This document shows, piece after piece, positions 26,780 through 36,079 of a stretch of 64,000 nucleotides of DNA. The position numbers and the translations under genes are program-made. Below the pieces are notes generated by a model. The model was given only the letters and a program-made list of their open reading frames with translations. It did no database searches and had not been told where the DNA came from. This stretch comes from JBKEAJ01 sp047972135 (GTDB lineage: Bacteria > Bacteroidota > Bacteroidia > Bacteroidales > Prolixibacteraceae): contig JBKEAJ010000118.1 of NCBI GenBank assembly GCA_047972135.1, forward strand, positions 17,802 to 81,801. Reading direction: 5' to 3'. Numbering within the stretch: the first letter of the stretch is position 1; every line of letters starts with the position of its first letter.

Positions 26780-27604
26780 CTACAGATGTATCTTTGCAGC
26801 CGTTATTGGAGTTCCCCAAAAACGGCTGCCTTTTTTTGCAAACTCTTTTTCGTCCTCAGTTGTCAAGAAATTAAGACTAGCACCTTTTGAGAGTCGATTT
26901 TCCATTTCAGGATGTCGGTGCAAGTAGTCTTTTAGTCCTTCGGCAACGAAAGCTGCTTGGTTCATAAGAGTCACCTGCGCAGGCAGGAATTGCTCTATCT
27001 GACTCTTAATCAATGGATAGTGAGTACAGGCAGGGATTATCAAATCAATTGCATCATCTTTTGCCAGCAAGGCTTTCACTTTTTCTTCAATAAATGGTAG
27101 GGCTGCGGGGTTTAGCTCCTCCCCATTTTCTATTATCGGCACCCACATTGGGCAATCTTGTTGAACGATATGCGTCACCTTCCCAAGCGACCATTTGCGT
27201 AGTTCTATGGGATAAGACTTTGAATTTACTGTTCCGGTAGTCCCCAACACTCCAATATGCCCTGTTTTCGTTATTTTCCCCGCATACTCCACAGCTGGTC
27301 TGATAACTCCCAGCACTCTATTGTTTGGAGACAGTGAGGGCAGCACATTTTGCTGTATTGTTCGAAGAGCCTTTGCCGAAGCTGTATTGCAAGCCAATAT
27401 AATAAGAGGAGAGTTTCTGTCGAACAAGTATTTTACTGCATCCAAAGTATATTCATACACCACCTCGAATGAGCGTGTTCCATAAGGAGCCCTCGCATTA
27501 TCACCCAAATACAGATAATCGTATTGCGGCAGCAGTGTATAAATTTCTTTCAACACCGTTAGTCCACCGTATCCGGAGTCGAATATTGCAATTGGAGAGT
27601 ACAA
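26780..27604 (-). CDS. murI: Glutamate racemase
   Basis: A 274-residue enzyme that makes D-glutamate for peptidoglycan. The two catalytic cysteines are Cys72 (ACNTAS) and Cys193 (PACTHYP), and the N-terminus has IFDSGYGGLTVL with GDNARAPYG. Length is normal. It is the last gene of the envelope operon running from 33417 and follows the third ompH-type gene by 3 bases. Its 3' end contains the terminator hairpin of the opposite korAB operon. Confidence 0.95.
   Translation of the reverse strand: MYSPIAIFDSGYGGLTVLKEIYTLLPQYDYLYLGDNARAPYGTRSFEVVYEYTLDAVKYLFDRNSPLIILACNTASAKALRTIQQNVLPSLSPNNRVLGVIRPAVEYAGKITKTGHIGVLGTTGTVNSKSYPIELRKWSLGKVTHIVQQDCPMWVPIIENGEELNPAALPFIEEKVKALLAKDDAIDLIIPACTHYPLIKSQIEQFLPAQVTLMNQAAFVAEGLKDYLHRHPEMENRLSKGASLNFLTTEDEKEFAKKGSRFWGTPITAAKIHL
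26796..26837 (+). terminator. korAB terminator embedded in murI coding sequence
   Basis: A perfect 9-bp stem, GCAGCCGTT (26796-26804) with AACGGCTGC (26821-26829), is followed by seven T (26831-26837). It starts 31 bases after the korB stop. The same bases encode the C-terminal region of the convergent murI gene. Confidence 0.8.
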
Positions 27605-27607
27605 GGA

Positions 27608-28120
27608 TCACTGTATTCCAAGTTCTTTTTTCACCAAAGGCAAAACATCCACGCTAGAGCTACCTTTGTATAAGATTGTATTAGAGCTGACATCAAAGAT
27701 GTATAAAAATCCTTGTGTATTTCCCACAGTTTCGACTGCTTTCCTCGCTTTTTCAATAAGCGGGTTCATAATATCGGCTTCTTTTTTCTGAATTTGTTGT
27801 TGTGCAGAAGCCTGAAATGCTTGTATGCGCTGATTTAGGTCATTAATCTCGTCTTCTTTCGAAGTTTTAATTGCATCACTGATATCACGTCCCTGCATAT
27901 ACTCTTGGTATTCTTTGAATTTCCCTTGTGCCTCACTTTGAAGAGTACTCAATTGGTCTTCCAAGCCCTTCACAAACTTATTATAATCTTCTTCAGCCGC
28001 TTTTCTTTCGGGCATTGCCTGCACCAGCTCCGCAAAGCTTATATGACCAAACTTCTGTGCCTTCACCGACGAAACCCCTGCAAATGCTACAAGGGCGATT
28101 AATATCAATAGCTTCTTCAT
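27608..28120 (-). CDS. OmpH/Skp-family periplasmic chaperone, paralog 3
   Basis: A 170-residue secreted protein with a signal peptide (cut after VKAQ), a short beta start KFGHISFAELVQAMPE and a long helical coiled coil (about residues 40-120), ending in strands VLPLVKKELGI. This is the Skp fold: a trimer whose helical arms hold unfolded outer-membrane proteins. It is most similar to the neighbour at 28145-28654. Its position just downstream of bamA supports a role in outer-membrane protein folding. Confidence 0.88.
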   Translation of the reverse strand: MKKLLILIALVAFAGVSSVKAQKFGHISFAELVQAMPERKAAEEDYNKFVKGLEDQLSTLQSEAQGKFKEYQEYMQGRDISDAIKTSKEDEINDLNQRIQAFQASAQQQIQKKEADIMNPLIEKARKAVETVGNTQGFLYIFDVSSNTILYKGSSSVDVLPLVKKELGIQ

Positions 28121-28144
28121 AGTATTTTCTGTATTAATGTATTT

Positions 28145-28654
28145 CTATAGTCCTAACTTTTCCTTCACTTTGGGTAATAAATCCACACTTTTTTCCGAAT
28201 AGTACATAAGCACCTGGTTACTAGTATCAAATACCAATTCCAGCTTCATCCCTTCAGCTACGGCATCAACAGCGTCCTGAGCTTTTTTCACTATTGGGTT
28301 TAACAATTTCATCTGTTCCTGCTGTAAGCTTCGTTGTGCATTTTGTGAGAAGGATTGAATTTGTTGCATCTTTGCTTGCAGCTCGTCTTCCTTTGTACTT
28401 TTTATAAGGTCAGACCAGACAGCCACGTTCTTCTCATATTCAGCCAGTTTTGTTTGATATTCGGTTTGAAGGTTCTTCAATTCTCCTTCCAACTCTACGC
28501 TCAATTTTTGCATTGATTTCTGAGCTTCCACTCTTTCAGGCATAAGCTCTACGAGAGCAGCAAGGTCGATATGTCCGAATTTGCCTTGCGCAAAGACAGC
28601 CGTGCTGCAACACAGCAACGCCACGACACATAAGACTTTTGTAATCTTCTTCAT
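28145..28654 (-). CDS. OmpH/Skp-family periplasmic chaperone, paralog 2
   Basis: A 169-residue Skp-like protein with a signal peptide (VFAQ), GKFGHIDLAALVELMPERVEAQ and a Gln/Lys/Glu-rich coiled coil, then a C-terminal strand SVDLLPKVKEKLGL. The ATG at 28654 starts the signal peptide; an upstream ATG at 28666 would add only four residues. It shares the GHI...MPER...A pattern with paralog 3, so these two arose by a more recent duplication than paralog 1. Confidence 0.88.
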   Translation of the reverse strand: MKKITKVLCVVALLCCSTAVFAQGKFGHIDLAALVELMPERVEAQKSMQKLSVELEGELKNLQTEYQTKLAEYEKNVAVWSDLIKSTKEDELQAKMQQIQSFSQNAQRSLQQEQMKLLNPIVKKAQDAVDAVAEGMKLELVFDTSNQVLMYYSEKSVDLLPKVKEKLGL

Positions 28655-28672
28655 TTCTATAAACATATTCTT

Positions 28673-29185
28673 TTATTTATATCCCATTTCCCTGAGCACG
28701 TCGTCGCTAATATCGTAGCGAGAGTCGGAGTACAACAATGACACTCCCGACGCTTTGTCAAACACCATTCCGTAACTACCTTTTTTCGACACTTCTTCAA
28801 TAGCTCTGTACACCTCTTTCTGAATAGGGTCTACCAAATCTTGGCGTTTTTTAAAAAGCAAACCGTTTTCGCCAAAATACTCTTTTTGTTTTTGTTTTAG
28901 CTCTTTCTCTTTAGTAACGATAACATCTTCTCTTTTTTTCTTCATGTCGGCAGACAAAAGCACCGACTCGGCACGGTAGTCGTTATACATTTTTTCAAGC
29001 TCATTGCTCATTGCCTCAAGTTCTTTTTGATATTGTCTTGATATCTGGTCGAGTTGGTCTTGAGCAGCTTTGAAGGTTGGTATATTTGCAAGTATATACT
29101 CCGTGTCTATGTAAGCCATTTTTTGTGCTTTTGCAGGCACGACTGCAAGCAACACTAAAGCTAAAATTACTAATATGTTTCTCAT
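28673..29185 (-). CDS. OmpH/Skp-family periplasmic chaperone, paralog 1
   Basis: A 170-residue Skp-like protein directly after bamA. It has a signal peptide ending PAKAQ, then KMAYIDTEYILANIPTFKAAQDQL, the usual start of Bacteroidetes OmpH proteins, and a charged coiled coil (KKKREDVIVTKEKELKQKQ). The start at 29185 (MRNILVILALVLL) is preferred over 29221. It is the canonical member of the three, and the others diverge from it. Confidence 0.9.
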   Translation of the reverse strand: MRNILVILALVLLAVVPAKAQKMAYIDTEYILANIPTFKAAQDQLDQISRQYQKELEAMSNELEKMYNDYRAESVLLSADMKKKREDVIVTKEKELKQKQKEYFGENGLLFKKRQDLVDPIQKEVYRAIEEVSKKGSYGMVFDKASGVSLLYSDSRYDISDDVLREMGYK

Positions 29186-29235
29186 GTTTTCCTTTTTTGA
29201 TTTACAAATGCAAATGTACAACTATTTATTTAATA

Positions 29236-31902
29236 CTAGAATGACTGTCCGATTATAAAGTGGAATTGGCTACCACTAGTTTCACCTAACACTTTATCGA
29301 AACCATAGCCCCAATCTACTCCCATCATTCCGAATATCGGCAAATATATTCTGACCCCTGCACCTGCCGCTCTTTTCAAGTCAAAAGGGTCGAAATCTTT
29401 GAACGATAGAGCATCCATTCCTGCCCAGGCATTACCCGCCTCTAAGAATGTCAATAGATATATTGTTGCCTGTTGTTCGAGCGACACTGGATATCTTAGT
29501 TCCATGGTATATTTTGTGTATATTCCTGCACCCAAATACTGACTACCTGTAGCATTTGCAGAAATCATACCATCTTCATAACCACGTTGCGAAACCACGG
29601 ATGTTCCCGGCATATACGAGCCACTAAGTCCAGAACCTCCGACATTAAAACGTTCGTAGGGTGATATCAGGTTTTTATTATAGTACCCTAGGAATGCTCC
29701 TTCAAATTTTGCCATCAGCACCAGCTTATTGTTTGGGCTAAGAGGCATATATTTTTCCCCTTTCAATGATAGTTGATAGTATTCCAGCCAAGGCAGTTGT
29801 TTTTTCTTCCAAGCATCGAAAGCATCCGTATCGTCTTCGTCGGGTTGTTTTGAGAATAACGAATAAGGGAAAGTAAACTTCACTCCCAGAGAATAGTTAG
29901 AGCCGGATCTCGGATATATAGGGTAATCTACGGAGTTTCTTCCAAATATAGTATTCAGGCTCAGGTTGTTATAATTATTGACATTATATTTTCCTTCGGG
30001 GTCAACATAATACTGAAAATTCTGATATAGATTTTGTGTCAAGTATCTCTCGAACGATAAATAGTGGTTTATGGTAAAATAATCATCAGGCCATTTCAAG
30101 CGGTATCCATATCCAACTCCTATGGCAAATGTTTGTTGGATTTTATCGCCGTCGCTTCCTTCGCCATCATAGGTATAGCTGTCGCCAGAGTTGCTATAGT
30201 TATTGTAATAGCTGCCATAGTAGCTACTATAATAGTTACTGTAGCTTTGTGCAGTATTATAGTCGTCGAGATAAGAATTTTCAGAGTAGTTATATTTATA
30301 GTACGACAGGTTCACCGACAAATTATTAGGTTTTTTGCCACCGAGCCATGGTTCTGAGAAGCTAATACTATAACTCTGCATATACTTACCGCTGACCTGA
30401 GCTTTCAGTGCCAGTGTTTGTCCATCGCCTGATGGTAAGGGTTTGTAGGATTCGGGATTAAACATGTTCCTGATGGAGAAGTTATTAAATCTCACTCCTG
30501 CACTAAAGATAAATCGGCGCGCACCATATCCTCCCGAGAGTTCTAATTGGTCGTTTTCTCTCTCTGTCAGGTTATATGTCACGTCAACGGTTCCCGACTC
30601 GGGGTTTGGGACTATATCTGGGATTAGGCTATTTTCGTCGAAGTGTCCTAGTCTTGCAATTCTAAACAGCGAGTTTTTTATATCGCTTTTGCTGAATAGG
30701 TCGCCGGGCTTGGTGTAAAGCTCTCTTCTGACCACATGTTCGTTGGTTTTTGTGTTGCCAAGAATTTTCACGTCGTTTATTGTTGCTTGCGAGCCTTCAA
30801 TAATTCTCATTTCAAAGTCTATTGAATCGTTGGCAACATTCGTTTCTATAGGACTGATATTGGAGAACACATATCCATTGTCGAGATACAGACTGCTGAC
30901 GGCATCGTCGTCTTCTTGCAAGCGTTTATTCAACATTTTTTGGTCGAAGACATCACCTTTCTTAATTCCCAGCACATTGTCGAGCATAAAAGAAGGGTAC
31001 TTAGTATTTCCCACCCACTTAATATCTCTAAAATAGTATTTATCGCCCTCTTCCACCCATATGTCGAGTTTAATATTCTTGTCGTCAATTTTTGTAATAG
31101 AGTCTCGTAGTACTATCGCATCCCGATAGCCCAGCTCATTGAACTTCTTAATCATATCGCCTTTATCGTCCTTATACAAAGCCTCTTGAAACTTCTTACT
31201 CTTAAAAAAGTTTCTGATATCCTTAGAATTGGTTTTCTTCATTGCTCTTTCAAGTTTAAAGCTGGACACTTCGGTATTTCCATGAAAGACAATTTCGTCT
31301 ACCTTCACTTTTTCATTTTTGTCGACGTCAATATCCAGAATAATACTGTTGGCACTGTTAGGGTCATTGCGTCTCACGACAATAACGTCGGTATTAAGGT
31401 ATCCTTTTTCAGAGAAATATCCTTTTATAAGCCTTTCCGCCGAGACGATACTGTTTTCCGTCACCTGCTGTCCGGGTATCAAAGAAAGTTTCTTGTCAAG
31501 GTCTTCTTTTTCGCCTTTTTTAAGTCCTTTATACTGCACTGAGGTAAGTCGTGGTATTTCAGTGAGCATCACATCTAGCCAGATTTGTTTACCTTCGATT
31601 TTTGCAATAGATATATCGACATCAGAGAACAGTCCTCTCTGCCATAGATTTCTTATTGCCGCACTAATTTCCGTACCTGGCACTTCCACTTCCTGTCCGA
31701 CTCTCAGTCCGGTAAAGGTTTTTAGTCGGTCTTTATCGAGATAGTTAATTCCGGATATTTCTATATCGGCAATTATATACTTCTTCGGATTAGAGTAATC
31801 TATATTTACGGGGGTGTTGTCAGTGTCTTGCGCCAAGGTTTTCGACAGATTGAAGCATAATAATGAAGTTACCGCCAGTAATAAAGTTTTTGCTTTATAC
31901 AT
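29236..31902 (-). CDS. bamA: Outer-membrane protein assembly factor BamA
   Basis: An 888-residue Omp85 protein, the central insertase for outer-membrane beta-barrels. It has a signal peptide (to about TLAQ), POTRA domains (about residues 35-440, for example ISGINYLDKDRLKTFTGLRVGQ and ILGNTKTNEHVVRRELYTKPGD) and a C-terminal barrel ending in FHFIIGQSF with the expected terminal Phe. An extracellular loop near 30150-30300 carries a Tyr/Ser/Asn-rich low-complexity insert. uppS lies 38 bases upstream and ompH-type genes follow. The start at 31902 is preferred because it opens the signal peptide. Confidence 0.95.
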   Translation of the reverse strand: MYKAKTLLLAVTSLLCFNLSKTLAQDTDNTPVNIDYSNPKKYIIADIEISGINYLDKDRLKTFTGLRVGQEVEVPGTEISAAIRNLWQRGLFSDVDISIAKIEGKQIWLDVMLTEIPRLTSVQYKGLKKGEKEDLDKKLSLIPGQQVTENSIVSAERLIKGYFSEKGYLNTDVIVVRRNDPNSANSIILDIDVDKNEKVKVDEIVFHGNTEVSSFKLERAMKKTNSKDIRNFFKSKKFQEALYKDDKGDMIKKFNELGYRDAIVLRDSITKIDDKNIKLDIWVEEGDKYYFRDIKWVGNTKYPSFMLDNVLGIKKGDVFDQKMLNKRLQEDDDAVSSLYLDNGYVFSNISPIETNVANDSIDFEMRIIEGSQATINDVKILGNTKTNEHVVRRELYTKPGDLFSKSDIKNSLFRIARLGHFDENSLIPDIVPNPESGTVDVTYNLTERENDQLELSGGYGARRFIFSAGVRFNNFSIRNMFNPESYKPLPSGDGQTLALKAQVSGKYMQSYSISFSEPWLGGKKPNNLSVNLSYYKYNYSENSYLDDYNTAQSYSNYYSSYYGSYYNNYSNSGDSYTYDGEGSDGDKIQQTFAIGVGYGYRLKWPDDYFTINHYLSFERYLTQNLYQNFQYYVDPEGKYNVNNYNNLSLNTIFGRNSVDYPIYPRSGSNYSLGVKFTFPYSLFSKQPDEDDTDAFDAWKKKQLPWLEYYQLSLKGEKYMPLSPNNKLVLMAKFEGAFLGYYNKNLISPYERFNVGGSGLSGSYMPGTSVVSQRGYEDGMISANATGSQYLGAGIYTKYTMELRYPVSLEQQATIYLLTFLEAGNAWAGMDALSFKDFDPFDLKRAAGAGVRIYLPIFGMMGVDWGYGFDKVLGETSGSQFHFIIGQSF

Positions 31903-31940
31903 ACTATATTTTTTATATCTTGTATTTTGCTGATACACAA

Positions 31941-32705
31941 TCAACAGTTTTCTTGTTTTTTTATTTGTTCGCCTGTCATACCAAATCGTCTTTCCCTATT
32001 TTGGTATTTATATATTGCCTCATAAAAGTTGTCTTTTCTAAAATCTGGCCACATCACTTCGGGAAAATACAACTCCGAATACGACAGCTGCCAAAGCAGG
32101 AAGTTGCTAATCCTTTGTTCACCGCTAGTGCGTATCATCAATTCAGGATTTGGTATTCCCTTTGTCATAAGATGACTTTCAAAAAGCTGCGGCGTAATGT
32201 CATCGATAGAAATAACTTTATTCTCAACATCTTTCGCCACCTGCTTTACAGCCTCAATAATTTCCAAACGCGAGCTATAACTCAACGCAACAATAAATGC
32301 TGTTCCTGTATTTTTCTGCAAGCGCATCTCGGTTTTCTCCACGCTGCCTCTCACCTCTTCTGGCAGAGCATTTTTATTGCCGATAATCAAGAGCCTCATA
32401 TTCAGACTATCGAGTTTATCTGCCTTCAGTTCAATAGCCTTAGCCATCAGAGCCATTAGCAAATCGACCTCCTCCTTCGGTCTTTTCCAGTTTTCGGTAG
32501 AAAAGGCGTAGACTGTCAGATATTTCAATCCTATCTCGGCAGACACTTCAAGGACTTCTTCCAGAGCGTTCATGCCCTCCTCGTGTCCGTCGTTTCGTTC
32601 CTTGCCTTGTTGCTTTGCCCAACGTCCGTTGCCATCCATTATGATAGCAATGTGTTCGGGGAGCTTATCCAAGTTTATTTTATCTTTATAATTAATCAAG
32701 TCCAT
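31941..32705 (-). CDS. uppS: Isoprenyl (undecaprenyl diphosphate) transferase
   Basis: A 254-residue cis-prenyltransferase that makes the C55 lipid carrier for wall and surface glycans. IIMDGNGRWAKQQGKER holds the catalytic Asp24, and GHEEGMNAL, YAFSTENWKRP and the C-terminal MIRTSGEQRISNFLLWQ with YSELYF are all standard. The ATG at 32705 is used here. The gene overlaps the end of the DUF6089-type gene by 14 bases and is followed by bamA, a conserved Bacteroidetes order. Confidence 0.95.
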   Translation of the reverse strand: MDLINYKDKINLDKLPEHIAIIMDGNGRWAKQQGKERNDGHEEGMNALEEVLEVSAEIGLKYLTVYAFSTENWKRPKEEVDLLMALMAKAIELKADKLDSLNMRLLIIGNKNALPEEVRGSVEKTEMRLQKNTGTAFIVALSYSSRLEIIEAVKQVAKDVENKVISIDDITPQLFESHLMTKGIPNPELMIRTSGEQRISNFLLWQLSYSELYFPEVMWPDFRKDNFYEAIYKYQNRERRFGMTGEQIKKQENC

Positions 32706-33417
32706 AACAATCACGTGCGAAAATAATCAATTTATAGGAGATATGAATACCAAAAACAGGAATGATGTCATTATTGTGCATCGACGAAGCACCTTCAAAG
32801 CCAATAGGGTTAAGCAAATCGTCGAGCGTTGATGCAAACATTTTTTTCACAACTATTTCTGCACCGATTGTCAGCGTTTTGCTCACATCTGCTTTTATGC
32901 CAAAAGTCACTGGCACATAAATCGGCATTTCGGAACTCTCGTAGGGAGTAGGAGTCGGCGGCATATAGTCTGGATGCGGAGTAAGAAGTATTAACATTGC
33001 CGGGTCGTAATAGTAGTTGTATGACATGACCCCTACGCCAAGCCCTACATACGAAGTCCATCGATGCTCTTTCCCTCCGGTACGAAATCTCAAATAATTC
33101 ACTTCTGCCGAAACATTTATATCATTAATATTTTTAGAGAAACTGTAGCCCGCCCCATTGAATGCACCTTCCACATTCAAACCTGTGTAATTATAATTCA
33201 ACCGGCATGCAAACCTTGTGTGGACGTTATATCGCAACAACACTCCTCCCGTATTGGGAAGTGGGTCTGCAAAGTGGTCAACGGAGGTCAAGTCGCCAAA
33301 ATAGCTACTCATCCCTACGAATGCCCCCACGTCCAAGGACCGCTTTTGACCATACACACAGTATGTACAAGTCAGTAATATCAGCAAAATCAGTTTTTTC
33401 AGTATTCCTTTTTTCAA
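32692..33417 (-). CDS. DUF6089-type outer-membrane protein
   Basis: A 241-residue exported protein with a signal peptide (to about CVYGQ) and an eight-strand-like barrel pattern (LDVGAFVGMSSYFGDLTS, LRYNVHTRFACRLNYNYTGL, YVGLGVGVMSYNYYYD). The N-terminus and its place directly before uppS-bamA are typical of the DUF6089 family of Bacteroidetes. The molecular role is unknown; the conserved operon suggests envelope biogenesis. It is probably the first gene of the operon ending with murI. Confidence 0.8.
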   Translation of the reverse strand: MKKGILKKLILLILLTCTYCVYGQKRSLDVGAFVGMSSYFGDLTSVDHFADPLPNTGGVLLRYNVHTRFACRLNYNYTGLNVEGAFNGAGYSFSKNINDINVSAEVNYLRFRTGGKEHRWTSYVGLGVGVMSYNYYYDPAMLILLTPHPDYMPPTPTPYESSEMPIYVPVTFGIKADVSKTLTIGAEIVVKKMFASTLDDLLNPIGFEGASSMHNNDIIPVFGIHISYKLIIFARDCYGLD

Positions 33418-33501
33418 TTTGTTTTACAGTATCTCTTTTTGCACAAAGCCAATGAGTATATAACTCCTATATATAAAAAAAATTGTAGCACTCGGTATAT
33501 T

Positions 33502-34833
33502 TTATTCTATCAAGCTACGTATTGCCAAATTACTTTGGTCGAAAGGGAATTTCGAGACAATCCCATCCATTTTTGCTTTTATCTCCACCGTACACAGATT
33601 GCCAACACTGCCGGCATGAGTATGTAAAATCTTTCTCTTTGGCATATACTCCCCTGCTTCAATCTGTCGGGCAACCTCCTTGTACGCATCTCTGAAAGGA
33701 ACTCCGTTTTTTACCATTTCGTTCACCTGCTCGACACTAAATATCAGGTCATACTTATAGTCGTCGATAATATCTTTTCTAATGCTAATATTTTCGATTG
33801 CAAAATTACAAACTTCCAGGCAGCTCTTCAGTTCCTCGATTGCAGGGAACAGCACTTCTTTCAGTAGCTGATAGTCTCTAAAATAGCCACTTGGCATATT
33901 GTTTGTCATCATCGACACCTCGTTTGGCAGTGCCGTCAGCCTATTTGTCTTTGCCCTCAGAAGTTCGAACACATCAGGATTCTTCTTATGTGGCATAATA
34001 CTCGACCCTGTTGTCATTTCTGTCGGCAGACTCAGGAAGTTGAAGTTTTGCGACATATACAAACACACATCCGTAGCTAGTTTATTCAAAGTTGATGCCA
34101 CAGATGCCATAGCATATGCAAGAGCTTTCTCCGTCTTTCCCCGCCCCATTTGCGCATACACCACGTTATAACTCATTTCTTCAAAGCCCAACAGCTTAGT
34201 AGTCATTTCTCTGTCCAGCGGAAAAGAGGAGCCGTAGCCTGCTGCACTGCCCAGTGGATTCTGGTTGACAACGAAATAAGCAGCCAAGAACATACTGACA
34301 TCGTCAACAAGACACTCGGCATAACTGCCAAACCATAAGCCAAACGACGAGGGCATTGCTATTTGCAAATGTGTATATCCGGGAATAATAACTCCTTTAT
34401 GCTGTTCACTTTGCGTCTGTAACACCGTAAACAATTCCTTAATTTGTCCGACTATGCCTTCAATCTGTTCTCTAAAATAAAGTTTCAGGTCTAAGAGCAC
34501 TTGGTCGTTGCGCGAACGACCGCTGTGAATTTTCTTGCCTACATCACCAAGTCTTTGAGTCAGCATATACTCAACCTGCGAGTGTACATCCTCGATGCCC
34601 TCCTCGATTCGGAAATTTCCCGCTTCGACCTCGCTCAATATGCCCTTCAGCTCATGAACGAGCTTATACATTTCGTTTTTCGTCAGCAAGCCAATACTTG
34701 CAAGCATCCGCACATGTGCAACCGACCCGATAATATCGTGTTTTGCGATATACACATCCAGTTCTCTATCCTTCCCGACAGTAAAGTTCTCAATCTTCTC
34801 GTCGGTATTTTTTCCTTTATCCCAGATTTTCAT
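33502..34833 (-). CDS. argH: Argininosuccinate lyase
   Basis: A 443-residue enzyme splitting argininosuccinate into arginine and fumarate. The fumarase/aspartase-superfamily signature TGSSIMPHKKNPD (residues 275-287) contains the catalytic Ser. HSGRSRNDQ (103-110) and PGYTHLQIAMP (151-161) complete the active site. The N-terminus is normal for Bacteroidetes ArgH. A possible -7 box (CAAAAGTA on the forward strand, 34870-34877) lies about 40 bases upstream, beyond which the composite repeat begins. No other arg genes are near. Confidence 0.95.
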   Translation of the reverse strand: MKIWDKGKNTDEKIENFTVGKDRELDVYIAKHDIIGSVAHVRMLASIGLLTKNEMYKLVHELKGILSEVEAGNFRIEEGIEDVHSQVEYMLTQRLGDVGKKIHSGRSRNDQVLLDLKLYFREQIEGIVGQIKELFTVLQTQSEQHKGVIIPGYTHLQIAMPSSFGLWFGSYAECLVDDVSMFLAAYFVVNQNPLGSAAGYGSSFPLDREMTTKLLGFEEMSYNVVYAQMGRGKTEKALAYAMASVASTLNKLATDVCLYMSQNFNFLSLPTEMTTGSSIMPHKKNPDVFELLRAKTNRLTALPNEVSMMTNNMPSGYFRDYQLLKEVLFPAIEELKSCLEVCNFAIENISIRKDIIDDYKYDLIFSVEQVNEMVKNGVPFRDAYKEVARQIEAGEYMPKRKILHTHAGSVGNLCTVEIKAKMDGIVSKFPFDQSNLAIRSLIE

Positions 34834-34911
34834 ATTTTACTTCATTCAAAATCTTGATTAATACACATACAAAAGTAATGCTTTTTGTTTAAGCGTTGAT
34901 TGCTTGTAACC

Positions 34912-35459
34912 ATTCAGCCAAAAGAGTTATTCTTAAAAACTGCGCACAGCATCTATATTTTTCCGCCTACATCTTTTCTACGAAGATATCGGGACTACGT
35001 CCCTAAACATCAAACCTTTTTTTTAGGCTATAGGCTGTAAGCTATAAGCCAAAACAGCCACCTCCTCCCCCTTCGGGTACTCCTCCTCCACAAGGAGGAG
35101 AGTTTCTAACTCCTCTCCACGTGGAGGAGGGGTGCCGCAGGCGGGGTGGTTTGCATTTTTCATTATTAATTTTTATTCTTCATGTATATCATCATCCTGC
35201 AATCCGTGACGTTACGGGTTTGGTGGTGTATCTTTCCCCATGGCGTTGCCATGGGCTGAATTAATTATGGCTTGCAGCCATAAACAGCCCACATCGTAGC
35301 TTTGTAATATCGTAGTATCTACATTTGTCGTCATTGCGAGCGTCAGCGTGGCAATCTGTTCTTCGTTGCATGAGATTGCCACGTCGCCAGCTCCTCGCAA
35401 TGACGTTCGTGTATTGGTTGTTTGCTTATAGCCTAAAGCATACGGCATATAGCATTTTT
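34912..35459 (-). repeat. Composite hairpin-rich element, copy A
   Basis: A block of about 550 bp that matches, in inverted orientation, blocks at 41286-41655 and 48071-48590. In element orientation its modules are an AGCTATATGC-type segment, the CGTCATTG hairpin (35329-35405), a GGGCTG...CAGCCC hairpin, CCCATGGCAACGCCATGGG, CCGTAACGTTACGG (imperfect in this copy), CCCCTCC-tccacgt-GGAGAGG, CTCCTCC-ttgt-GGAGGAG, GGCTTATAGC...CTATAGCC and GGGAC-gta-GTCCC. It fills the gap between argH and rnhB and has no credible gene. Confidence 0.9.
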
Positions 35460-35479
35460 AAACAAATCAACAAAAACCC

Positions 35480-35487
35480 TACCTTTG
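35480..35487 (+). promoter_or_regulatory. -7 box giving a near-leaderless rnhB transcript
   Basis: TACCTTTG fits TAnnTTTG and ends 4 bases before the rnhB ATG at 35492. The transcript would therefore start at or within a few bases of the start codon. A clear TTG element is lacking, so support is moderate. Confidence 0.5.
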
Positions 35488-35491
35488 CACT

Positions 35492-36079
35492 ATGAATTTA
35501 GCTAAACATTATCGCATCGAGACAATAGAAGCCGGAGTTGACGAAGCTGGCAGAGGTTGTTTGGCAGGACCGGTGTTTGCCTCTGCCGTCATTTTGCCGA
35601 GCGACTTTCCTTTCGAGCTATTAGACGATTCCAAAAAGCTCTCTGAAAAGAAAAGAAAGGAGCTTCGTAAGATTATAGAAGCAAAAGCTGTGGCATGGAG
35701 CATCGGCATTGTTGATAACCTTGAAATAGACACAATAAATATATTGCAAGCATCAATATTGGCAATGCATAGAGCCATAGACAACTTATCAACAAAGCCC
35801 GAACTCCTACTTATCGACGGCAACAAATTCAACAAATACCAAGACATAGAACATCAGACAATAATAAAAGGCGACGGCAAACTATGCTCAATTGCGGCAG
35901 CATCAATATTGGCAAAGACTCACCGCGATGAGTATATGCATAAAATAGCTGCGGAATACCCCGTCTATGAATGGTCGCAAAACAAAGGCTACCCGACAGC
36001 AAAACATCGTGAGCTAATTGCCAAACACGGGATTACGCCCTACCACAGAATTACATTCCGACTACAAAAGGATTCATAA
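35492..36079 (+). CDS. rnhB: Ribonuclease HII
   Basis: A 195-residue enzyme that removes ribonucleotides and RNA primers from RNA-DNA hybrids. The metal-binding residues appear in GVDEAGRGCLAGPV (Asp17, Glu18), in LLIDGNK, and in the later Asp of THRDEYM. SIAAASILAKTHRD is the RNase HII signature. The start codon directly follows the -7 box, and the N-terminus is normal. Confidence 0.95.
   Translation: MNLAKHYRIETIEAGVDEAGRGCLAGPVFASAVILPSDFPFELLDDSKKLSEKKRKELRKIIEAKAVAWSIGIVDNLEIDTINILQASILAMHRAIDNLSTKPELLLIDGNKFNKYQDIEHQTIIKGDGKLCSIAAASILAKTHRDEYMHKIAAEYPVYEWSQNKGYPTAKHRELIAKHGITPYHRITFRLQKDS

Noticed and set aside
30064..30357. Hydrophobic ORF antisense to bamA
   Set aside because: Its Ile/Val-rich repeats are the complement of the Tyr/Ser/Asn-rich loop codons of bamA.
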